Notes under the pieces: generated by a model
Seen by the model: the letters and a program-made list of their open reading frames with translations, nothing else
The model's database searches: none
Told to the model about the DNA's origin: nothing
Part shown: positions 57,655-64,000 of the stretch, in pieces
How positions within the stretch are numbered: the first letter of the stretch is position 1
How the letters are laid out: every line of letters starts with the position of its first letter
Origin: Streptomyces sp. ISL-98
Lineage (GTDB): Bacteria; Actinomycetota; Actinomycetes; Streptomycetales; Streptomycetaceae
Direction of reading: 5' to 3'
Assembly (NCBI RefSeq): GCF_018614055.1
Contig: NZ_JAGGPB010000013.1
Location: 1 to 64,000, forward strand
Length of the DNA: 64,000 nucleotides
Translations under genes and position numbers: made by a program

Positions 57655-59505
57655 TTACGGCCGCGTGCCCAGCTCGAACCAGACCACCTTGCCGGACGAC
57701 AGCCGCGTAGCGCCCCACCGTCTGGCCAGCCGGTTCACCAGGAAAAGACCGCGCCCGCCCTCGTCCGTGTCCCGCGCTCGCCGCTGTCTCGGCAGCTGCG
57801 GCGAGTCGTCGCCGACCTCGCAGCGCAGTACGTCCGTACGGAGCAGCCGCAGCGTCACGGGCCGCTCCGCGTACCGCACCGCATTGGTCACCACCTCGCT
57901 GACCAGCAGTTCCACCGAGTCGCTCAGCTCCTCCAGACCCCAGCGGGCCAGCGCACGCCGGGCCAGCCTGCGGGCTCGCCCCGGGGCCTGCTCCTCAGGC
58001 TCCAGGAACCAGTACGCGACATCGCTGGGCGCGATGCCGTCGAAGCGGGCGGCGAGCAGCGCGATGTCGTCGTCCCGGTCGCCGGGCCCGAGCATGTCGA
58101 GCACGTCGTCGCAGAGCGCCTCCAGCGGCGGCGAGTGGTCGGGGCCCGTCAGCTGCGCGGTGGCGGCGAGCCGCTCCCGCAGCTGCTCGATGCCGGTCCA
58201 CACGTCGCGCAGCCGCGACTCGACCAGGCCGTCGGTGTACAGCAGCAGCGTGGCGCCCGCCGGGGCGTCCAGCTCCACCGCCTCGAAGTCGACCCCGCCG
58301 ACCCCGATGGGAGCACCAGGCGGCACCCGGAGCACCTCGGCGCGGCCGCCCAGGTGCAGCAGGACGGGTGGCGGATGCCCCGCGTTGGCGATGGTGATCC
58401 GGTGCGCGACCGGGTCGTACACGGCGTACAGGCAGGTCGCCATGCGATCCGAGCCGAGGCGCTGCGCCTGCTCGTCGAGGTGGTGCAGGACCTCCTGCGG
58501 CGGCAGGTCGAGACCGGCCAGGGTCTGGGCCGTCGTACGGAGCTGGCCCATGATCGCGGCGGACGTCATGGAGTGCCCCATGACGTCGCCGACGACGAGT
58601 GCCACGCGGCTGCCGGGCAGGGGGATCGCGTCGTACCAGTCGCCGCCCACGCGGGCCGTCTCGGCGGCCGGGAGGTAGCGGGAGGCCAGCTTGACGCCGG
58701 TCGGCTGGGGCAGCGAGTCCGGCAGCATGGTGCGCTGGAGCTCGTCGGCGATGTACGCCTCACGCCCGTACAGCACGGCTTTGTCGATGCCGAGCGCGGT
58801 GTGGGTCGCCAGCTGCGCGGCCACCAGCAGATCGTTGGCCTCGAAGGCGGGCCGCTCGGGGCGGCGCAGGAAGACGGCGGCGCCGATCACCCGGCGGCGG
58901 CCGCGCAGTGGCGCGAGGATCGCCCGGCGCCCGCTCGGTACCCCTATGGAGTCTCCGAGCAGGTCGGGCAGGGCCGCCCGGGCGGAGGCGGAGTCGCCGA
59001 ATACGGGCCGTACGCCTCTGAGCACCTCGGCGAGCGCGCCTCCGTTGCGCACCTCGCACAGCTGGGGCGCGGGCAGCGGCTCGGCCTGCAGGTCCAGCTC
59101 TTCGGCTCCGTCGTCGGCTAAACGCAGCCGGTCGGTACGGCGCAGGCGGAGCATGAACGGCACGGCGGGGCGCTCGTCGCCGACCGGCAGCGGATCGCGG
59201 AGGTAGACGAGGATCGCGTCGGTGAACGTCGGCACGGAAGCCCGGCACAGGCCGAGGACGATCTCGTCGAGGTCGATACCGCGCGCGATGCGCCGCGTCG
59301 CCGCCCCCACGAACCGGAGCCGGTCTCCCTCACTTCGGGCAATCGCGGCGGGATCCGGCACTCCGCCGCCGGTGGCGGGCGCGGGAACGGCCGCGGGTCC
59401 TGGCGTCGCCGAGGGAGCCTCCTCCTGCCGTGGCCGGGTGCGCTCGTGCGGCCTGGCGACCAGAGGCCGCCGGCCTTCGTGCGAGGTGGACTGGTGCTCC
59501 GTCAC
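57655..59505 (-). CDS. GAF-PP2C (SpoIIE/RsbU)-HATPase regulator
   Basis: A 616-residue signalling protein with three modules: a GAF sensor (residues about 75-250), a SpoIIE/RsbU-type PP2C phosphatase (about 260-480: ARVGGDWYDAIPLPGSRVALVVGDVMGH, ITIANAGHPPPVLL, LLLYTDGLVESR, GDRDDDIALLAARF) and a C-terminal RsbW-like HATPase (about 500-616: ELLVSEVVTNAVRYAE, GGRGLFLVNRLARRWG). Metal-binding Asp are present. Such proteins switch anti-anti-sigma partners. GTG at 59505; the 286-bp upstream gap shows no other gene. Confidence 0.92.
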   Translation of the reverse strand: MTEHQSTSHEGRRPLVARPHERTRPRQEEAPSATPGPAAVPAPATGGGVPDPAAIARSEGDRLRFVGAATRRIARGIDLDEIVLGLCRASVPTFTDAILVYLRDPLPVGDERPAVPFMLRLRRTDRLRLADDGAEELDLQAEPLPAPQLCEVRNGGALAEVLRGVRPVFGDSASARAALPDLLGDSIGVPSGRRAILAPLRGRRRVIGAAVFLRRPERPAFEANDLLVAAQLATHTALGIDKAVLYGREAYIADELQRTMLPDSLPQPTGVKLASRYLPAAETARVGGDWYDAIPLPGSRVALVVGDVMGHSMTSAAIMGQLRTTAQTLAGLDLPPQEVLHHLDEQAQRLGSDRMATCLYAVYDPVAHRITIANAGHPPPVLLHLGGRAEVLRVPPGAPIGVGGVDFEAVELDAPAGATLLLYTDGLVESRLRDVWTGIEQLRERLAATAQLTGPDHSPPLEALCDDVLDMLGPGDRDDDIALLAARFDGIAPSDVAYWFLEPEEQAPGRARRLARRALARWGLEELSDSVELLVSEVVTNAVRYAERPVTLRLLRTDVLRCEVGDDSPQLPRQRRARDTDEGGRGLFLVNRLARRWGATRLSSGKVVWFELGTRP

Positions 59506-59791
59506 GCGTGGGGTTCCGTCCGTCCGGAGAGCTTGTGCGATGCGGTCGCCAGGTGTGGCGATGCCGCCCTTTCCCGGGGGATAACCCCCGGACCCCAAGC
59601 CGAAACAAGGGCGCTGTGGGCGGCTTCGGCAGGGTGGCAGGCCCTGGACGTACCGGAGTTGTTCTCGGGCACGGCTCCACCCCCCTGTGGTGACATATGG
59701 TCAGTTCCTGCTCTGCGCTCGGTGTTGGTACCGGGGCGCAGCCTTGCGGAGGACGATCCTACGTTTGACCCATGGGGGCGCATCAAGGGTC

Positions 59792-60460
59792 TCATGGAGC
59801 CATGTTGACAGGGGTGCGGTCCCAGTCATCAGGCAATTCGGGCACAGCCCATCGCGGATCGGGCCGCCAGTGCTCCCAGCCGTCGCTGAACGGGGCGTCC
59901 CACGACTTGATCAGACGCACCGCAGCGCTCCCCGCCTCCTCCACCCGCCTGGCCTTGGCCGCGCTCAGCAGGCCGACCCGGCGGGCCTGGGCGAACTCGT
60001 CCTCGTCGAGCCACTGCCAGGCGCGGTCCGGGTGGACGGCGATGTCGAGGAAGTGGTCCTCGGAGTCGACCCCGCCCGACCAGCGGAAGCGGGGCTCCTC
60101 CAGGTTCACGTACCAGTTCTTGAAGCGCCATCCCCGTTCCCAGAACAGCCACACCGACCACGGGTCACCGGGCCGCGCCAGCTTGAGCACGCCCGTGCCC
60201 CACCAGCGCGAGGTGGTCGTGGTGCGCGGCGCCGTGTACCGGGTCGCGAGCGGCTCCTCGTGGACGGGCGTGCCGTCCGCGAGGACCGGCCGTACGCACT
60301 CGGTGCCCGGCGCCATCCACACCGCGAGCACGTCGTCGGTGTCCCGCACGACGGTGACCGGGCGGCAGATGTGGATCTGTTCGGAGGCATTGCCGCGGTA
60401 GCGCCAGAGGATGTGGTCCCCCGGCGCCCAACGCGCCCTGCCCGCCGCCGTATCTGTCAT
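59792..60460 (-). CDS. DUF402 protein
   Basis: A 222-residue DUF402 protein: RARWAPGDHILWRYRG, PVTVVRDTDDVLAVWMAPGTECVRP, FKNWYVNLEEPRFRWSGGVDSEDHFLDIAVHPD and WQWLDEDEFAQARRVGLLSA. The Asp/Glu cluster in VDSEDHFLDI binds metal in characterised relatives, some of which are nucleoside phosphate or diphosphatase enzymes (the FomD type). The specific substrate is unknown. Confidence 0.9.
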   Translation of the reverse strand: MTDTAAGRARWAPGDHILWRYRGNASEQIHICRPVTVVRDTDDVLAVWMAPGTECVRPVLADGTPVHEEPLATRYTAPRTTTTSRWWGTGVLKLARPGDPWSVWLFWERGWRFKNWYVNLEEPRFRWSGGVDSEDHFLDIAVHPDRAWQWLDEDEFAQARRVGLLSAAKARRVEEAGSAAVRLIKSWDAPFSDGWEHWRPDPRWAVPELPDDWDRTPVNMAP

Positions 60461-60504
60461 GCGCAGATCTTAGGAGTACGGCCGGGGAGCTGCCGCGACC
60501 GAGG

Positions 60505-61896
60505 TCAAGGACGTGTCATACGCAGCACGTCCAGGGCTTCGTCCAGCTGCTCCACGGTGAGGTCGCCGCGCTCGACGTACCCGGATTCCAGGACCACTTC
60601 GCGGATCGTCTTCCGCTCGGCGAGGGACTTCTTCGCGACCTTCGCGGCCTCCTCGTAGCCGATGTACTTGTTGAGCGGCGTGACGACCGAAGGGGACGAC
60701 TCGGCGTACTCGCGGGCCCGTTCGGCGTTGGCGGTGATGCCGTCGACCGTGCGGTCGGCCAGCAGCCGGGACGCGTTGGCGAGGAGGCGCACCGATTCGA
60801 GGAGGTTCTTGGCCATGACAGGGAGCATCACGTTCAGCTCGAAGTTGCCCGCGGCGCCGGCCGTCGCGACCGTCGTGTCGTTCCCCGTCACCTGGGCAGC
60901 GACCATCAGGACGGCCTCCGGGATGACCGGATTCACCTTGCCGGGCATGATCGACGAGCCCGGCTGGAGGTCGGGAAGGCTGATCTCGGCCAATCCTGTG
61001 CGCGGTCCCGAGGCCATCCAGCGCAGGTCGTTGGAGATTTTGGTGAGGGAGACCGCGATCGTACGGAGCTGACCCGACGTCTCGACGAGTCCGTCCCGGG
61101 CGCCCTGCGCCTCGAAATGGTCGCGGGCCTCGGTGAGCGGAAGTCCGGTGCTGCGCGCGACTTCGGCGATGACGGCTGCGGAGAAGCCGGGCGGGGTGTT
61201 GATGCCGGTGCCCACCGCCGTACCGCCGAGGGGGAGTTCGGCGAGGCGGGGCAGCGAGGCCCGGAGGCGCTCGACGCCGTACCGCACGGCCGCGGCGTAG
61301 CCGCCGAACTCCTGGCCCAGGGTCACCGGGGTGGCGTCCATCAGGTGCGTACGGCCGGACTTGACGACGTCCGCGAACTCGGCGGACTTGCGCTCCAGGG
61401 CGGCCGCGAGGTGGTCGAGGGCGGGGATCAGATCGCCCGTCACGGCGGCGGTCGCCGCGATGTGGATGGAGGACGGGAAGACGTCGTTGGAGGACTGCGA
61501 CGCGTTCACGTGGTCGTTGGGGTGGACGGGGCTGCCGAGCCGCTCGGTGGCGAGGGTGGCGACGACCTCGTTCATGTTCATGTTGGAGGACGTGCCGGAG
61601 CCGGTCTGGAAGACGTCGACCGGGAAGTGCTCGTCCCAGCGGCCGTCGGCGACCTCGGCCGCCGCGTCTGCGACCGCCTGCGCGATGTCTTTGTCGAGTA
61701 CCCCCAATGCGGCGTTGACCTGGGCGGCTGCCGCCTTGATCCGGGCCAGGGCCTCGATGTGGGCGCGCTCCAGGCGCTGCCCGGAGATCGGGAAGTTCTC
61801 CACGGCCCGCTGGGTCTGGGCCCGCCACTTGGCGTGGGCCGGGACCCGTACTTCACCCATCGAGTCGTGTTCGACCCGGTACTCGTCCGTCGTCAT
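60505..61896 (-). CDS. fumC: Class II fumarate hydratase
   Basis: A 463-residue fumarase of the TCA cycle (fumarate to L-malate, no iron-sulfur cluster). The superfamily signature [16 protein letters not shown] is intact, with [31 protein letters not shown] and [17 protein letters not shown]. Length is normal. AGGAGG lies 8-9 nt before the ATG at 61896. A class I enzyme is encoded about 1.7 kb away at the end of the window. Confidence 0.97.
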   Translation of the reverse strand: MTTDEYRVEHDSMGEVRVPAHAKWRAQTQRAVENFPISGQRLERAHIEALARIKAAAAQVNAALGVLDKDIAQAVADAAAEVADGRWDEHFPVDVFQTGSGTSSNMNMNEVVATLATERLGSPVHPNDHVNASQSSNDVFPSSIHIAATAAVTGDLIPALDHLAAALERKSAEFADVVKSGRTHLMDATPVTLGQEFGGYAAAVRYGVERLRASLPRLAELPLGGTAVGTGINTPPGFSAAVIAEVARSTGLPLTEARDHFEAQGARDGLVETSGQLRTIAVSLTKISNDLRWMASGPRTGLAEISLPDLQPGSSIMPGKVNPVIPEAVLMVAAQVTGNDTTVATAGAAGNFELNVMLPVMAKNLLESVRLLANASRLLADRTVDGITANAERAREYAESSPSVVTPLNKYIGYEEAAKVAKKSLAERKTIREVVLESGYVERGDLTVEQLDEALDVLRMTRP

Positions 61897-62002
61897 CGTC
61901 ACGTACCTCCTGTGAAAGTTGAGCAGTTGTCTTGTTCTGCGTATTCCCAACTCGCCTACTGGCCAGTAAATACCGGTGGTAACAACAAACCGGGGAGGCG
62001 CA

Positions 62003-63559
62003 ATGCTGCTCAACTCTGGGGGACGACCCCCCTGCCCCCGCAGCACCCGACTCAGACTTCGCTCCACCGTCGCCGCCGCAGCCGCACTGGCTGCGGCTTT
62101 CGGAGGTATGGCGGCAACGACTCCGGCCCAGGCCGCCGAGTCACCCACGACCACCGCATCCACCCCCCTTCCGGCCGAACTGGAGGCCATCCGCGCCGCC
62201 GAGGCGACCAAGCTGTACGGCGACCCGGCCGAGCGGCCCATGGATCAGCGCAAAAGCGGGCTGATCTCGCTCGGCGACAGTGAAATCTCGGGCGAGGGCG
62301 TCGGCACGTACGAGCCGGGCACCAATGGTCCCGACAACTGGTGCCACCGGTCTCCCGACGCCGCGATCCACCGCACGGGCATCGCGGCGGACGTCACGTA
62401 CAACGTCTCCTGCTCGGGCGCGTACACCGGCAACATCAAGATCGGTGGCTCGAAGCAGTACGCCGACGAGCTGGTCCAGAGCGACAGCCTCGCCATCAAG
62501 GCCCGCAACACCAAGATCAAAATGGTGCTGCTGGTGGCCGGCGCCAACGACGACCTGCAGTTCGGCCCGGTGATGACCGACTGCGTCACCCGCTACCTGA
62601 CCTTCCAGGGGCCGTGCGAGCCCAAGTACTCCGGCGGGTGGCAGGCGCGCGTCGACGGCCTCGTCCCCAAGGTCGAGCAGACCGTGCGCGACCTGCGCAC
62701 CACGATGCGGGGCGCGGGGTACGCCGACGGCGACTACAAGCTGGTCGTCATGGGCTACCCGAGCCCCATCGGCCCCGACTTCCGCGACAACCCCAACTTC
62801 CCCGGCAAGCTGGCCTGCGGCGGCCTCGGATACGACTCCGACACCGTCTGGGGCCGCAACACCGCGGTCCCCGCCTTCCAACGCGGCATGCGCAAGGTGG
62901 CTGCGGACACCGGCGCAACGTACCTGGACAACTCCCGCCTCTTCCACGGCCATGAGGTCTGCATGGAGGACACCTGGGCGCGCGGGCTCTACGTCGACAT
63001 CTCCAACCCCTTCCCGCCGGACGCCAATTCGGTCCGGCAGTCCTTCCACCCCAACAAGAGCGGCCACGGCGCCTTCGCCACCTGCCTGACCCAGATGTAC
63101 AACTCGGGTCTGCGGGAGGCCAGTTGTGCCGACTCGGGGAGCACAGGGAAGCCTGTGCTGCAGGCGGGCGCCTGGGACGACGCTTTCAAGCCACTCAAGA
63201 ACGAGGCCACCGGCACGTGCGTCGACGTTCCGGGTTCCGTGACCCGTAACGGCACGAAGGCAGGCGGCTGGGACTGTCACGGCGGCCGCAACCAGGGCTG
63301 GTGGTACGACAGCGCGCGCAAGTCGATCCACACCGAGCTGACGCAGGACCGCTGCCTGGACGTGCCGGGCGCGGACTACAAGGCGGGCGTGGGCCTGGTC
63401 ATGTGGAACTGCTCGGGCGCCGCGAACCAGCAGTTCGTACGCCAGGCGGGCACGATCCGCCCGGCGTCGGCGACGGACCTGTGCGTGACACTGGCGGCGG
63501 CGAAGGACCCGCTGAAGCTCCAGACGTGCACGGGGGCGGCGAACCAGCGGTTCGCGTAG
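62003..63559 (+). CDS. Secreted SGNH hydrolase with C-terminal ricin-type lectin domain
   Basis: A 518-residue exported protein. The signal peptide ([25 protein letters not shown]) is followed by an SGNH hydrolase domain (residues about 75-365): block [23 protein letters not shown] (Asn), and the block V region [13 protein letters not shown]. The C-terminal about 125 residues form a ricin B-like beta-trefoil with [35 protein letters not shown] and AANQQFV repeats. It is probably a polysaccharide-bound esterase or lipase. GGGGAGG precedes ATG at 62003. Confidence 0.92.
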   Translation: MLLNSGGRPPCPRSTRLRLRSTVAAAAALAAAFGGMAATTPAQAAESPTTTASTPLPAELEAIRAAEATKLYGDPAERPMDQRKSGLISLGDSEISGEGVGTYEPGTNGPDNWCHRSPDAAIHRTGIAADVTYNVSCSGAYTGNIKIGGSKQYADELVQSDSLAIKARNTKIKMVLLVAGANDDLQFGPVMTDCVTRYLTFQGPCEPKYSGGWQARVDGLVPKVEQTVRDLRTTMRGAGYADGDYKLVVMGYPSPIGPDFRDNPNFPGKLACGGLGYDSDTVWGRNTAVPAFQRGMRKVAADTGATYLDNSRLFHGHEVCMEDTWARGLYVDISNPFPPDANSVRQSFHPNKSGHGAFATCLTQMYNSGLREASCADSGSTGKPVLQAGAWDDAFKPLKNEATGTCVDVPGSVTRNGTKAGGWDCHGGRNQGWWYDSARKSIHTELTQDRCLDVPGADYKAGVGLVMWNCSGAANQQFVRQAGTIRPASATDLCVTLAAAKDPLKLQTCTGAANQRFA

Positions 63560-63568
63560 GGAGTGGTC

Positions 63569-63622
63569 TCCTCAATCGCGCCGGACGGGCCGGAAAACCC
63601 GGCCCGTCCGGGCGATTGAGGA
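63569..63622. repeat. CTCAATCGCCGGACGGG palindromic element as bidirectional terminator
   Basis: Positions 63569-63591 and 63601-63622 form a 22-bp stem with one extra base. It lies between the convergent SGNH-ricin and fumarase genes. Third member of the family with 41330 and 53707. Confidence 0.88.
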
Positions 63623-63635
63623 CCGCGCCACCGCG

Positions 63636-64000
63636 CTACGCCAGCCCAGGACCCCGTACCGGAATCGACGTGAACGTCGGAGCCGGCGCCGGCTCCGTGA
63701 AGAAGTCGTTGTTCTTGTCGTCGACCACGATGAACGCGGGGAAGTCCTCGACCTCGATCTTCCAGACCGCCTCCATGCCGAGCTCCTCGTACTCGACGAC
63801 CTCGACCTTCTTGATGCAGTCCTGCGCGAGCCGCGCCGCCGGGCCGCCGATCGAGCCCAGGTAGAAGCCCCCGTGCGCCCCGCACGCGTCCGTGACCTGC
63901 TTCGACCGGTTGCCCTTGGCCAGCATGACCTTGGAGCCGCCCGCCGCCTGGAACTGCTCGACGTAGGAGTCCATACGGCCGGCCGTCGTCGGGCCGAAGG
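63636..64000 (-). CDS. Class I fumarate hydratase, C-terminal part (runs off window)
   Basis: The last about 121 residues of an iron-sulfur fumarase: [35 protein letters not shown], then [24 protein letters not shown] and [25 protein letters not shown], the beta-domain of FumA/B-type enzymes. The open frame continues past the window edge, so the start is not seen. With fumC nearby, this genome carries both a cluster-dependent and a cluster-free fumarase. Confidence 0.93.
   Translation of the reverse strand, partial: FGPTTAGRMDSYVEQFQAAGGSKVMLAKGNRSKQVTDACGAHGGFYLGSIGGPAARLAQDCIKKVEVVEYEELGMEAVWKIEVEDFPAFIVVDDKNNDFFTEPAPAPTFTSIPVRGPGLA

Overview
The window is chromosomal DNA of a Streptomyces-type actinomycete. 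The evidence is very high G+C with strong third-position bias, frequent GTG starts, leaderless promoters with TAnnnT -10 boxes, DUF397/XRE and HATPase satellite genes, a GH18 chitinase under DasR-like sites, an ahpCD/oxyR locus, a class A PBP with a Pro/Thr tail, and Tad pilus genes of the actinobacterial type. I see no phage, integron, CRISPR array, rRNA or tRNA.

Layout. 0-5.5 kb: a DUF397 protein, a TetR/SDR divergent pair, a small membrane protein with a winged-helix regulator, a Tat-exported agmatine deiminase homologue and a secreted chitinase. 5.6-17.4 kb: a Tad (Flp) pilus locus with a zinc-ribbon unknown, CpaB, a TadZ-TadE fusion, TadE, TadA, TadB, TadC, a histidine kinase and LuxR-type response regulator, Flp pilin, a TadG-like protein, a lipoprotein and an OmpA-domain protein. 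17.5-28.8 kb: accessory genes, including a VapBC-like pair and a deleted, fused relic of a second one at 27.3-27.7 kb. There are also regulators with clear palindromic operators, a tandemly duplicated membrane-protein pair separated by four 20-bp repeats, and a rhodanese. 28.8-32.3 kb: a TetR-like regulator divergent from a second-type ClpX, then about 2.1 kb of non-coding, inverted-repeat-rich DNA. 32.3-34.9 kb: an epoxide-hydrolase-like enzyme and a frameshifted AbiEi/DUF559 gene.

34.9-40 kb holds what I consider the most interesting system. A lipoprotein, a polymorphic toxin and its probable immunity protein are followed, beyond a DHFR-like gene, by DUF192 and a prepilin peptidase. The toxin has a Flp-pilin-like N-terminus, a Hint autoprocessing domain and a C-terminal nuclease-like domain. 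A 16-bp palindrome (TGGGCCC-N2-GGGCCCA, with variants) lies upstream of the Flp pilin, the lipoprotein, the toxin and the prepilin peptidase. In each case it is followed by a TAnnnT box 30.5-31.5 bp from the palindrome centre. This suggests one regulon tying the toxin to the Tad machinery more than 20 kb away, possibly run by the two-component system inside the Tad locus.

40-64 kb is more core-like: a baeRF protein, DUF2079, HxlR, a 6C-like small RNA, an aldo/keto reductase, a Z-prenyl synthase, PhoH, a secreted lysozyme-like protein, an AI-2E family permease, AhpD/AhpC/OxyR, PadR, an SPFH-RHH operon, a class A PBP, a GAF-PP2C-HATPase protein, DUF402, class II fumarase, a secreted SGNH-ricin protein and the end of a class I fumarase running off the window. 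Convergent gene pairs are separated by strong hairpins, and two hairpin families recur at several places.
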